A DNA stretch of 64,000 nt from Moricandia arvensis. Lineage: Eukaryota; Streptophyta; Magnoliopsida; Brassicales; Brassicaceae. Every line of letters starts with the position of its first letter. Position 1 is the first letter of the stretch. A program made the position numbers and the translations under genes. Shown here one piece after another: positions 25,086 to 35,875 of this stretch. The stretch is taken from positions 62,001 to 126,000 of the forward strand of contig CAJHQP010001116.1 in NCBI GenBank assembly GCA_905132765.1. Direction: 5' to 3'. A model generated the notes under the pieces. It had not been told where the DNA came from. It saw only the letters and a list, made by a program, of their open reading frames with translations, and did no database searches.

Positions 25086-25996
25086 GCACACATAGTCTTC
25101 TCCAATCACCTAGAATCTCAAACGAAAGTAACCCACGAAGAATAGTATGCATGAATGGCTCTACCAAACATAATTTTTTTTGAATCAAAAGCTTGAGTTT
25201 TTTTGGATGAATATGGAGACACAGTGAAAGAGATGTTGTTTTTAGTTCATAACAATTGGGAAAGAGATATTATCAATCAATTTTAGGTGCATTAAGAGCT
25301 TCAAATTGGTTGTTCATGGTGGTTGATGTATTGATGACAATGACAATATTGTAAATACTTGAAGATGATGAGGTTGAGAGAGTAAAAGAACTATTTTCCA
25401 AAACAAAAAACAAAAAAATAGCATTTTTGTAAATAATGTGAAATGTGGGGTGAATAGGACAAAAGTAAAGACAAAAAAAAGAAGATGTTAGTTTTGTGTT
25501 TGACTTTGAGTTTTGAGTTAAATTTACAAAAACCCCTAAAATTATATATAATATAAATTTATAAATATAATTATATTTTCAATATTTTTAAAATGTATAG
25601 TGGACCTGAATCCGGATATTTGGACCTGAAATTTCACTATCCGGATTAGTATCCAGATCCATTAAATCCTTATTCGGATTCGTAAACGAATTAAGATCAT
25701 GTTTAACCATGGCTCTTAAGAGTGTTCTTAAGGAGTGTGGTCCACATTTTTTTAAAAATCCATCCTTTATTTCTTTTTTTGTAAGAGTCAGCTTTTAGAA
25801 AGTTCTTGTACTGTTCGCGAATCCAACTGAAATGTGGCGATTCGTGATTGGTTCATCTATTAATTTTTTTTTAAATAGAAAAAGTTTAGAAACTTTTAGG
25901 ATTAATCATGCTCTAAATTCCACACATACCATTACTACTGTCTACCTCCACAATTTGTCCAAATATTTTGTCACTTATGTGGTAAAACAAAATAAA
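25086..25996. other. right flank of the Mutator-like element and intergenic DNA
   Basis: AT-rich, no gene. It contains the probable right terminal repeat at about 25,590-25,700 (CCGGATATTTGGACC, ATCCGGATTAGTATCC). After that comes ordinary low-complexity DNA up to the Helitron. Confidence 0.5.
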
Positions 25997-26093
25997 TCTA
26001 TATTATAATGAGAGAGTTTACTCTCTGCTCTTCCACCACGTCAGCGTTAAGTGGGTCCCACGCAATTATTTTTTTTTAAAAATGATGTATTGT

Positions 26094-26160
26094 ATGGTAT
26101 GAGATTCGAACCCTTCACCTCAATATTTATTTTATTGACATAACCAACTGAGATACATGA
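26094..26160 (-). repeat. tRNA-like segment inside the Helitron
   Basis: On minus it reads TGTATCTCAGTTGGTTATG (A-box like) and GGTGAAGGGTTCGAATCTC (a perfect T-loop/B-box GGTTCGAATC). The middle is AT-rich and does not give a clean anticodon stem, so I call it a tRNA relict and not a tRNA gene. Confidence 0.5.
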
Positions 26161-26492
26161 GATTTTGTAAACAAGAAACTAAATTTTATATAATAATATT
26201 ACAGTTTGGTCTTTTCTAAGGGTGTCCACGATACCATGCGAGTGAATCCAAAACACGTAGAAGGTCGGGTGGTAATTCTAGGGTCAGTAAACAATGATTC
26301 GGAGACTTTGGAAAAATTAACGAACCGATCGTCAGATGGGATGTGATCCACGGGCCGAGAACGCGGACGTGGGCAGCCTATTAACCGTGGGCGGTCGGGA
26401 CGTTACATTATTATTCCATGTCAACAAGAAAATTAAAGATTTCATCTCTACATATAAATTAAATTTTTTTCATAAAGTAATACAGAAAGTTT

Positions 26493-26986
26493 TAGGGACT
26501 AAACTTTCTGATCTTCAAACTATCTTATGTACATAACGTAATGTCGTAATCTTCCTAATTTGTATTCGGCTTTCTAATGAAAATTACACTTCACTTGAAG
26601 ACATAACAAAACGGAAGTGAACTCAATGGAAGTGATGACTCCAATATTGCAATACGCAAAAAAACAAAGATTTAGACAAGATACCAACAACAAAATCTCA
26701 TACACACTTAAAGCATAAAAAACGAATCTGGGAAAGTCTTAGGTACTAAACTTCCTGATCTTCAAACTATCTTATGTACATAACTTAATGTCGTAATCTT
26801 CCTAATTTTTATTCGGCTTTCTAATGAAAATTACACTTCACTTGAAGACATAACAAAACGGAAGTGAACTCAATGGAAGTGATGACTCCAATATTGCAAT
26901 ATGCAAAAAAAAAACAAAGATTTAGACAAGATACGAACAACAAAATCTCATACACACTTAAAGCATAAAAAACGGATCTGGCCCCG
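26493..26986 (+). repeat. tandem duplication, 247-bp period, in the Helitron 3' part
   Basis: TATCTTATGTACATAAC occurs at 26521 and again at 26768, and the sequences around stay alike for about 245 bp (CTTCACTTGAAGACATAAC, GGAAGTGATGACTCCAATA). The second copy runs directly into the terminal hairpin, while the first ends ACGAATCTGGG, so the duplicated unit stops just short of the hairpin. Confidence 0.92.
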
Positions 26987-27257
26987 CGCTTGAGCGGGGG
27001 CTATATTTCTAGTATAAAAAAGACTGCAGCACTGTTTTTTGGAATTGTGTTTAAGAGCACCGTTAAAGGGGATGCTTAAAAAGTCAAAAAAAAAAACACC
27101 CTCTATAAGGTGTTAGGATTAATGGTGCTCTAAGGAAACGAAATAACTATGGAATATATTGCCGTATCCGCAAATATACAGAGATAATCCATTTATAGAG
27201 GGGAGGGTTTACGTTTACATAAGAGGGGTTTTGTGAGAGAGAGAGAGGCGCTCCCTG

Positions 27258-27707
27258 CTATATATAGTTACTGTTCCTCTTCTTTATAAAAACGGATTCC
27301 GTTGTCTGTCAATGGCATCAAACTGAAAAAAAAAAACCTTCTTCTCTCCTCTTCTTCATCATTCTCACGACGCCTTCCTCTATCCTTATCAGATAAACCC
27401 ATCAAAACCCACTAACCAAAACTCACTTCTTTACCATTTTATTTTCCAGAGATCGAAGCCGCCGCCGGTAAACGCTCTCTTTCTCTGTTTTCGACTCTTG
27501 GGTCTCTGTTTTGATACAGAGGAAAAATGCAACAGCTGTTTTGTCCAAAACTTCATTACTTATTTGAACCCAAACTCTCACTTAAGCATTTCAGACAAGC
27601 TTCGAGCTTTGTTTCACTTTTGCTAGATTGTTGTTGACTATGAAACAGATTAAATCTTTAATTTTTTTTTGTGATTTTGACTAGATTGAAAAAGCAGAAG
27701 GAAGAAG
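27258..27707 (+). promoter_or_regulatory. CTP synthase promoter TATA box, 5' UTR and leader intron
   Basis: A TATATATA box lies at 27258-27265, after a GA-rich tract. A leader rich in CTTC follows, then a donor GTAAAC at 27468 and an acceptor AAAGCAG ending at 27697, predicting a 230-bp 5' UTR intron. The coding start follows ten bases later at 27708. Leader introns are common in housekeeping plant genes. Confidence 0.6.
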
Positions 27708-30700
27708 ATGAAGTACGTGCTTGTAACAGGAGGTGTCGTGAGTGGATTAGGCAAAGGAGTTACAGCTAGTAGTATCGGTGTTCTCCTTAAAGCTTGTGGT
27801 CTCCGTGTTACTTCTATCAAAATCGGTAAAACCTACTTCTTTTTTTCTTAACTCTTTCTTTAGTTGATGTTTATTTTTTTTGCTTACGTGGAGCACTTAA
27901 ATCTCCAGACCCTTATCTAAACACTGATGCTGGAACCATGTCTCCATTTGAGCACGGTGAAGTTTTTGTCTTGGACGATGGTGGTGAGGTATATAAAAGA
28001 ACATGACTTTTATTTATATTTCATTAAACATTACTTAAAAAAGACTACAACTTTTGAATGTTTTTTGTTTGGAAAAGGTGGATCTTGATCTTGGAAACTA
28101 TGAGAGGTTCTTAGATATCAAATTAACCAGAGACAATAACATCACTACTGGGAAAATTTACCAGGTTTAAGATCTTAGATCTCAACTAACTGGAAGTTAA
28201 CTGTTGTTGGTTGAGTTAAGTCTACTAATCTTATGCCCTTTGGTCTTTGGTCTTTGTCACAACAGCATGTAATTGCTAAAGAAAGGAAAGGAGATTACTT
28301 GGGAAAGACTGTTCAGGTAATCATTAAAGTTTTTTTCTCTTTCTCATTTCATGTTTTCTTTTAACTTTAAAAAAGTATTGTTGGTTGTGATGATTTTAGG
28401 TTGTTCCTCACATCACTGATGCAATTCAAGAGTGGATAGAGAGAGTTGCTGCTATCCCTGTTGATGGAAAGGAGGGTCCTGCTGATGTTTGCGTTATCGA
28501 ATTAGGAGGAACTATAGGTGGTTATTCACAAAAATACTTGATTCTTGTTTCTTTTTATAGCTTTGCTTCTTTTTGTGTAAACAGCTTAGAGATTTCTTTC
28601 TTTTTTTTGTTTGCAGGTGATATTGAATCCGCACCTTTTATTGAGGCACTTGGCCAATTCTCTTACCGTGTAGGTAAGTATCATTTGAGTTTGAAAGCAA
28701 AAGAAAATCTTGTTTTGGATATGATGAAATTATTCAAATTAATAACAAGCATCTTTGGTTGGTGGGTTGAGTTCAGGCACAGGGAATTTCTGTCTGGTCC
28801 ACGTCAGCCTCGTGCCTGTGCTTAATGTTGTTGGTGAACAGGTAGATACATTTTCATGAAATGTAACACTCATGATGTGACAGTATTTGATTCTATATGT
28901 CTACATAAACTTCATTTGCTTTGTTATCTTGTTTTTTTCAGAAAACTAAACCGACACAACATAGTGTCCGGGGACTACGGGGCTTGGGCTTGATACCTGA
29001 TATCTTAGCTTGTCGGAGCACAAAGGTTTGCTTTTGCTTGCATCCCCATCTTGACTCCAAATATGTTTCATTACAGATTACAGTCTCTTTGTGTGTTATC
29101 TCCTTGATCTGATTGAAAAAGTCTCAAACTTGTTTCTTCATTCAGGCACTTGAGGAGAATGTGAAAGAAAAGCTAGCTCAGTTTTGCCATGTTCCAGTAA
29201 GATGATTGCATTTTGGTTATGTTATCTACTTTAATCTCGGTTATTTACCAGCTTGTGTTTCTTGTTTCAGCTTGAGTCTATCTTCACTCTCTATGATGTT
29301 CCCAACATTTGGCACATTCCTTTGTTGCTTAAGGTACCTTCTTCTCAAGTAATGTATTGGTAGTCACTCATATATCATCATCATGAAAAAATGCTCATTG
29401 TGCATACTCTCTTGAACAGGATCAGAAGGCTCACTTGGCAATCTCCAAAGTGCTCAATCTTGCTAGGTACGTATTATGTTATACATCTTGTTTTTTGTTT
29501 TCTTGTTATGTGGTTGGTTGGATTTACAACTCAAATGGATTGGAACTGATCTCTGTTATTACTGAAACAGTATTGTTAAAGAACCCTCTCTAGAGGAATG
29601 GACTTCAAGAGCCGAGTTATGCGACAACTTACATGTACCGGTGGGTGTCAGCTTTCACTAACTCTTTATAAAACGTGAACCTCAATGACTTTTTTTCTTA
29701 ACGCAACAAACAAATTTACAGGTGAGAATCGCTGTTGTTGGGAAATATACAGGCCTCTCTGATGCCTATCTCTCCATCTTGAAGGTATGCCTTACACACT
29801 TCACCTCATGGGGGTAGTAATGTCTCTGGATTAGATTTCCTTGCCTCAGTAAACTCACATTTGTATAACTTTGTATTAGGCTCTCTTACATGCTTCTGTG
29901 GCTTGTCGCAAAAAGCTCGTAGTTGATTGGGTTCCAGCTTGTGATCTCGAAAAGGAAACTGAGAAACAGGTCAGTGGCTGAATCATTTTAGTTACACATG
30001 TATGCCTTTGTTTTGTGGTCAAAAGTTTTCAAACAAGAATCATGTTTTTTTTTTATGCAGAATCCAAATGCGTATAAAGCTGCTTGGAAGTTGCTGAAGG
30101 TGTGCCTTTTCACAAACTTTAAATCACTAAGAAGTCTTTCTTTGTGTGTTACACTCATCTCTATAAGTGTATATAACTTCAGGGTGTAGATGGAGTTCTT
30201 GTGCCTGGAGGTTTTGGTGACAGGGGAGTGGAAGGAAAGATTCTTGCTGCAAAATATGCTCGTGAAAACAAAATCCCTTTCCTCGGTATATGTCTCGGGA
30301 TGCAGGTTGCTGTCATAGAGTTTGCACGATCAGTTCTCTGCCTGCACGACGCAAACAGCACAGAGTTCAAACCTGAAACTAAACATCCATGCATCGTATT
30401 CATGCCTGAGGTTCTTAGATTCCCCCTCTCTCTCTCTTTCTTTACTTGTAAATTATCTGTCCTGCTTAGATCTAACTTGATTTCATGTGCTTGGTGGGGG
30501 TGTAGGGTTCAAGAACTCATATGGGAGGCACTATGCGTCTAGGATCAAGAAAATCCATCTTCACTGTCAAAGACAGCAAATCTGCAAAACTGTAAGAACC
30601 ATTGATCTACAGAGTTTACTCTTGTAAGTGCTATAGGTTTACACTTACCTTTATGATTCTGTCTACTCGGTTATTACAGCTATGGGAACAAAAGCTCTGT

Positions 30701-31258
30701 TGATGAGAGGCATCGCCATAGATACGAGGTGAATCCTGATATGGTTGAACGGCTAGAGAAGGCAGGTCTCTCTTTTGCTGCCAAAGATGAAACTGGCAAA
30801 CGCATGGAGGTCTGTTTTTAAAATCCTTAAAAACTATTTGTCTTCAGTTCAAATCCATTTGCTGTTAACTCATCATATCCTTTGACTAATTGGCAGATTG
30901 TTGAACTTCCAAACCATCCTTTCTTCATTGGTGCTCAGTTCCATCCAGAGTACAAATCCAGACCCGGGAAAGCTTCTCCTCTCTTCTTAGGTCCGGACCC
31001 ATTCCAAACTTTTACATCTCTCTGTCTCTTGAATCAACACAACAAACTCTTACATTCTTTCTTTCTTTTCTTGCAGGACTCATTGCAGCATCTTGTGGTG
31101 AGCTAGACACAGTCATGAATCCAGCTTCTGTTGATCAACATCTGATAAGTAACGGTCCAAAAAGCGTATTCTTCAATGGAACCTCCAAGAAAGCTCCCAA
31201 TGGCATAGCTGATGCAAGATATAATAAAGGATACTGCAACGGCCTCCACACTAGATAG
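27708..31258 (+). CDS. CTPS1: CTP synthase (glutamine-hydrolysing), 20 coding exons, 600 aa
   Basis: Catalyses UTP + ATP + glutamine to CTP, the last step of de novo pyrimidine nucleotide synthesis, in the cytosol. Exons: 27708-27825, 27909-27988, 28078-28164, 28266-28316, 28400-28517, 28617-28673, 28777-28841, 28942-29025, 29146-29196, 29271-29333, 29420-29466, 29571-29640, 29722-29784, 29880-29969, 30061-30099, 30183-30410, 30506-30591, 30680-30809, 30897-30990, 31077-31258; the sum is 1,803 nt. The synthetase domain has the P-loop region VTGGVVSGLGKG (5-16), GNYERFL (72-78) and GDIES (152-156). The class I glutaminase domain has the nucleophile Cys398 in GICLGMQ and His525/Glu527 in GAQFHPEY. 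All key residues are present, so it looks functional. The symbol follows Arabidopsis AT1G30820 from recalled synteny; another CTPS paralogue is possible. Confidence 0.93.
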
Positions 31259-31776
31259 CTGCAGCTGCAAACTTTCCCTCTTTCTCTCTGCATTAGAACT
31301 GCTTTGTTTTGGATTTAGTTTGGATTTTGGTTTTGGTTTTTCCCTTTTATAAACTTAGGGTCTTTCCTCTGTACATATGATCCAAGCTTTTATCAGGTTT
31401 CTAGACTCTTTTAAACAGAATTTATGTTCTGGTAAGACTAGAAACTTCTGAAAACCGCAGTTGATCACCCCTGCTTTGTTTTTTTTTTTCTCAATCAAAA
31501 GGGATGTCATATGATCATATGTACCGTTGGAATATTATGTATCTCAATTTGGTTTGAGTGTGAAAGAAACAGCTGATAAATAAATCTTAAAACAAAGACT
31601 TAAGTTTTTGTTTCTTTCTTTAATTAACTAATCTTTTAAAGGTTAAAGAAAATGTATGTTATTACTACCCAAAATTTAGTTTGAATAAGCAACCCATAGT
31701 CATAACAAACATTACTATATGTATTTAGGATTTTAGTCTATAATTTGAAATGATTTGATTTTTAATAAGTTCTTAG

Positions 31777-32066
31777 GAGGGTGTATTGAACTAGGGATTT
31801 TAGAAGGTTTTTGGGTGTTTCAATTTTAGTGAGATTTATGTGAGTTTTGAAGTTATTTAGGTGAATTTGATGAAATTTAAAAGATACAAATAAAAATCTA
31901 AGGGATTTGATAAGAAATATGCATATTCATTATCAACTCCCTTAGATTTTTATTTGTATCTTTTAAATTTCATCAAATTCACCTAAATAACTTCAAAACT
32001 CACATAAATCTCACTAAAATTAAAACACCCAAAAACCTTCTAAAATCCTTAGTCCAATACACCCTC
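31777..32066. mobile_element. foldback MITE, 290 bp, near-perfect inverted repeat
   Basis: GAGGGTGTATTGAACTAGGG at the left pairs with CCTTAGTCCAATACACCCTC at the right. The two arms of about 130 bp are almost exactly complementary around a loop near 31,915-31,940. Flanks include TTAG on both sides, but no unambiguous duplication. The superfamily is unclear. A half copy of related sequence starts near 32,448 (TATTGGATTAAGGG). Confidence 0.85.
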
Positions 32067-33200
32067 TTTAGATGGGTTTTTAGGTCAACTGAGTTTTAAA
32101 TATGATTTTGTTATACAATTCTAAAATCTCATATAAAACTATGAGTTTAAATTTTTATTTTTTAATTAATAAACTCCATTGCAACACTTTAAAATAATTA
32201 GAAAAGTTATAACTTAAAATTTATTCAGTAGCTTGAATCTGAAAATAGTTTATCACATAATAAGTTGAATAACACTGAAATGATTTGCCATTTTAAATCA
32301 AGTAATCTTGTACATATATCTCATTTGAAACACAACCACATCTAAAACATTGATGTGTATTTGGCATAAATCAATTTTTTGAAAAGGATAAGATACATTT
32401 TGTATAAAAACACTGTTGGATGTGTTCGAAACAAAGGGGTCTTATTGGATTAAGGGTTTGAGAAAATTATGGGAGTTTTAGATTTAGTGGAATTTAGATG
32501 AGATTTGAAGATTTTGGTAGGGAATTAAGATTTTGGTGGGAATTTAGATGGGTGGTTTTGTTAGGATTTTATTAACTATGGGATTATCTTTAAATGCAAA
32601 AAGGTCGCTGAATCTCGTCAATTAAAAGAAAATGAAATGGCTTCTCACCAGTCCGAACTACACCACGAAACCGTTGCTTGTGTTGTCAACAATACCAGTT
32701 AGATAAATCTCAGCCACTTTATTACTAGGCCTATGAAGTATGACATGAAATGATATGGCAATTTCACGACTGATATTGGCTTTCGTCAAATTCCTGTCTA
32801 GATATGGATTTGAATAAACTAGTTTAGTTGGCTGATTCAAGTGGCGGTGATGTCACAACCATCAGAGCTGTTATCTCCAGTTATGTCCCTTGTTCTTTCA
32901 AGGACTTGTGATAGCTAGAGATCTTAATGAAGTGATTAAACAGATCCGTGAAGCCCCACTTCAAGTTGTTTTTGTATTGTTTGAAACACTCCACTTCAAG
33001 TTGATTATACACTAATTTTCTTCAGTTGTTCACTCCACGTTGCAGAGAGTTTGACAACATATCTAAGCTCCTACAGTTAACTTCAGGGCTGGAGCAATCA
33101 CTCGCCCAATTCTGTTCATTGTGATATGACGGGTCTTTGATTTTCTCATCATCATTTATTCATATATATGCTGAGAAACATTGAATTCTCTTGTCTCAAA
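32067..33200. other. intergenic DNA with a half MITE
   Basis: AT-rich, with a diverged half of the preceding foldback element at about 32,448-32,570. No coding sequence is recognised before the kinase remnant, although its lost 5' exons would have lain here. Confidence 0.5.
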
Positions 33201-33793
33201 GGTGAAAAATATCCAGAGGACGAGGCAAAAGCTATCTTCATACAAATTCTAAACGTGGTTTTATTTTGTCATCTCCAAGGAGTTGTGCACCGGGATTTAA
33301 AGCTAGAGGTTTTGTCTTTTCTTAAACTTTTATCTCTATAGCCCGTAACAATACTCACACATTCAACAGAACTTTCTATTTCATCTAGCCGTGAAGACTC
33401 AGACTTAAAGCTTATTGATTTTCGTCTCTTAGACTTTATAAGACCCGATAATATTTTTCATACTTAAACCTTTCCTTGATTAGCTTTTATGTTAGCCGCC
33501 TAAAAGTGGATTTTTCTTCTTTCTAACAAAGATGAAAGACTGAATGATATAGCTGGAAGTGCATACTATGTCTCTTGAATTCTTCTACACAGATCACTTA
33601 ACATTAAAGCTGATATATGGAGTATTAGAGTTATTACGTTCTAGCACAGAAAGAATCTGAAATCTTTCGCACTGTGCTAAGATCTGAACCAAACTCTGAT
33701 GTCTTACCTTGGCCTTGTGTTCCATCACAAGGTAAAGAGTTTGTGAAACGACTTCTCAACAAAGAATATAGAAAACAAATGTCTGCAGCATAA
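33201..33793 (+). pseudogene. calcium-dependent-protein-kinase-related (CRK-type) kinase fragment
   Basis: Scattered exon pieces read as a Ser/Thr kinase domain. The first, 33201-33308, contains EDEAKAIFIQIL and GVVHRDLKLE (HRD loop, with Pro of the usual LKPE changed to Leu). After an intron-like gap come EDSDLKLIDFRLLDFIRP (DFG loop with Gly replaced by Arg), DERLNDIAGSAYYV, KADIWSI, and FRTVLRSEPNSDVLPWPCV followed by GKEFVKRLLNKEYRKQMSAA and a stop at 33791. Frames shift several times and no N-lobe is found. Intron-like gaps (…CATCTAG) remain, so it derives from a genomic copy, not a processed cDNA. The pattern resembles plant CDPK-related kinases. It cannot be an active kinase. Confidence 0.8.
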
Positions 33794-34501
33794 ACTTGGA
33801 ATGAGTTTTTCCCATAAAATTTTTCTTATAAAATTTTCAAACTCTTTTAAATTTTTCAAATATCATCTCGTGAGATGAAATTTATGACGTCAAAATTTTA
33901 ACAACAAACTATTTCCAAATAACTCCAAATAATTTCTGAGATGTTTTGTTAAATGAAATCCTTGTTTTTCAATAAAGGTAGATTTGATAGAGTTTGTATA
34001 AATGATAGGTTCAATAAGCAAGAATTTAAGATAACTTCTACATATACTAGATCCAATAAGATGTAATTTGAGAAAAGAATAAAATCTTACCAAATCATCA
34101 GTTCAATAAGCTCCCCAAAATGTTAATGCTGCACATATCTTATTTTGAAATACATTCAACCGCGTCTCAAACATTTTCTGAAAAATAAAATATGTTTTGT
34201 ATAAGGCCCGGTTGGATGCGTTTAAAACAAAAGATATCATTTTATTTTTTTCTTTTAGGGATAAATGGAGACGAATTTTCATGTTAATTCTTTTAGAGCT
34301 TTTCTATATGGGAAAATCAGCTAAAATAGATAAGAATTTCTCCAAGTTATTAAAATCACATTAAAGTTCTATACATGAAGAGTTGCTTAAAAACGTACGT
34401 TGATGACTGTTCGTGGTTAATAAAAAGGACCAGCAGAGACTCTTTGCTTCAACTCATAATCTCTTTTCATAATATCAAAAAAACTTGTTCTCATCTTCAA
34501 G
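33794..34501. other. intergenic DNA and promoter of the LSD1-like gene
   Basis: AT-rich and without genes. The last 100 bases are the presumed promoter and leader of the next gene, with TTAATAAAAAGG near 34,417 as a weak TATA-like element and a leader rich in CTT. Confidence 0.4.
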
Positions 34502-34585
34502 GTAAACAAAACCTTTTGCCACTCCCTTTGATATTTCTAAAATTTTGATGGGTTAAATCTTCTTAGGTTTGTGTGTGTTTCTCAG
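34502..34585 (+). other. 5' UTR intron of the LSD1-like gene
   Basis: A donor CAAG|GTAAAC at 34501/34502 and an acceptor TTTCTCAG ending at 34585 lie four bases upstream of the ATG at 34590. An in-frame ATG at 34569 would lie inside this intron, which is why I did not use it. Confidence 0.6.
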
Positions 34586-34589
34586 AGCT

Positions 34590-35630
34590 ATGCAGAACCA
34601 AGCAAACAGACGAGGAAGAATTCATTTTGCTGAGCTTGAAACAGGAGGTCTAAGAGTCGTCTGTCCTCAATGTCACGTTCCATTCACACCTCATCTCGGT
34701 ATATATATATATCTAAATCAAACTCTGTTTCTTTGCTTTCCTTATAACAATCGTCAAGATCTTGATTTGTTATTACAGGGCATCTGATTGCAGCTAGGCT
34801 TCCATGTAAAAACTGTAAGGCTAACTTATCTTACAGAAGCAGCACAGGAAGAACAGTGAAATGTCCTTGTTGTAGTTCCTGGCGTCCTATGCCTAGTCTT
34901 AAAACTCTGGTCTGTGGTGGATGTAATGCAACAATCATATATCAAAAGGATGATCGATCTGTTAAATGTTATCCCTGCAAGCACATCACACATCCACAGG
35001 TAAAGTCTCTCCGTTTTTCTCTAATCATTTTGTAAGTTAAATGAATTGTCTGCATTTTTTTCATGATGCCTAATTTTAATTTTTTTTTTTGGTTTAGGAA
35101 ACGAATGATGGGGTTAGTTCATTTTACCAGTTTGTTCCTCTTCAGGTTAACCCGGTTGGTCCTCCTCAAGGTGACTGGGTTGTTTGTCAAGAAGTTAACC
35201 GGGTTATTTCTCCACAAGTCAACCTGGTTAATCCTTCTATAGTTAACCGGGTTATTCCTCATCAAATGAACCGGGTTGTTCATCCTCAAGTCAACTTAGT
35301 TAATCCTTCTATAGTTAACCGGGCTATTCCTCATCAAATTAACCGGGTTGTTCATCCTCAAATTAACCGGGTTGTTCATCCTCAAATTAACCGGGTTATT
35401 CCTCAAGTTAACCGGAGGAATCGTAAAGCAAATGCAGAAACTGAATCAACTGCAACTTCTCCTTTTACCGTGAGTTATCTTTTGTGTTTTCTTACAGTGA
35501 ATGTACCAGGATCTTGCTTTTGTAAATAATAGTAACTTTTTTTTTTTGCAGCCAAACCCTGAGAGTGAGAGCACAAGCGCCTTTGTAGCTGATTATGTTG
35601 CTCGACTTGTAATCACCCACCTTTACTTTA

Positions 35631-35684
<54 letters not shown>

Positions 35685-35875
35685 ATACGTACAATTATCT
35701 ATCTAATTTCAATCTGTTACGTTAAAGGATTTCATTTGATAAATACATTGTGTTTTTTTTTGGGTGTTTTATTTTGATTGGTCAGGTGAGGGATTGTGCT
35801 CCTGCAATGAGAGCAAACAAGAGAGAAGTAGAAGAAGACAAGACCGAACAAAAAAATAAGAAGAATCGTCTCTGA
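34590..35875 (+). CDS. LSD1-type zinc-finger protein with tandem NRVIP/VHPQ repeats, 282 aa
   Basis: Exons 34590-34698, 34779-34999, 35098-35469, 35552-35608 and 35786-35875 sum to 849 nt. After an N-terminal CPQC half-finger come two complete LSD1-type fingers: CKNCKANLSYRSSTGRTVKC-PCC and CGGCNATIIYQKDDRSVKC-YPC, matching the C-x2-C...Y...VKC-x2-C form of the LSD1/LOL family of plant cell-death regulators. Exon 3 then encodes a run of 8- to 11-residue repeats (VNRVI/VNLVNPSI/INRVVHPQ), absent from the LSD1 and LOL proteins I know. The C-terminus is basic (ending KNKKNRL), suggesting a nuclear protein. It lies between CTP synthase and the JmjC gene in the same direction. Function is inferred from the fingers only; DNA or protein binding are both possible. 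Confidence 0.82.
35634..35680. repeat. (AT)n microsatellite in intron 4 of the LSD1-like gene
   Basis: A nearly pure run of about 46 bases of alternating A and T, just after the donor at 35609. It is likely length-polymorphic. Confidence 0.95.

Larger units (their letters stand above)
17461..25700. mobile_element. Mutator-like element carrying ULP/DUF1985 gene and mudrA (KAONASHI-type)
   Basis: The element contains two broken, convergent genes: a ULP-like (C48 peptidase plus DUF1985) gene on plus and a mudrA transposase on minus, meeting at about 21,300-21,840. Arabidopsis has a described Mutator-like group (KAONASHI) that carries ULP-like genes next to mudrA, and this copy fits it. The two outer edges (about 17,461-17,620 and 25,590-25,700 in reverse complement) share diverged GGATATCC/CCGGAT-rich sequence followed by AT-rich tracts, likely decayed terminal repeats. 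Exact ends and the 9-10 bp target duplication could not be fixed. All non-coding parts carry a GTCGTCTGGAAGACTTA-type palindromic repeat. Confidence 0.75.
25997..27012 (+). mobile_element. non-autonomous Helitron, 1,016 bp, with both ends
   Basis: It starts TCTATATTATAATGAGAGAG and ends CTAG at 27009-27012. A GC-rich hairpin, CCCCGC-loop-GCGGGG (26982-26999), lies 10 bases before the end. It sits between A and T with no target duplication, exactly the Helitron rule. It encodes no Rep/helicase. Inside are a tRNA-like segment on the minus strand and a 247-bp tandem duplication. Confidence 0.88.

Noticed and set aside
26094..26160. Functional tRNA gene
   Set aside because: The A and B boxes are good, but the anticodon and acceptor stems cannot be formed by eye. 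It lies inside a Helitron.
34569..34589. Upstream in-frame ATG for the LSD1-like protein
   Set aside because: It lies within the predicted leader intron, before the TTTCTCAG acceptor; the ATG at 34590 follows the acceptor.
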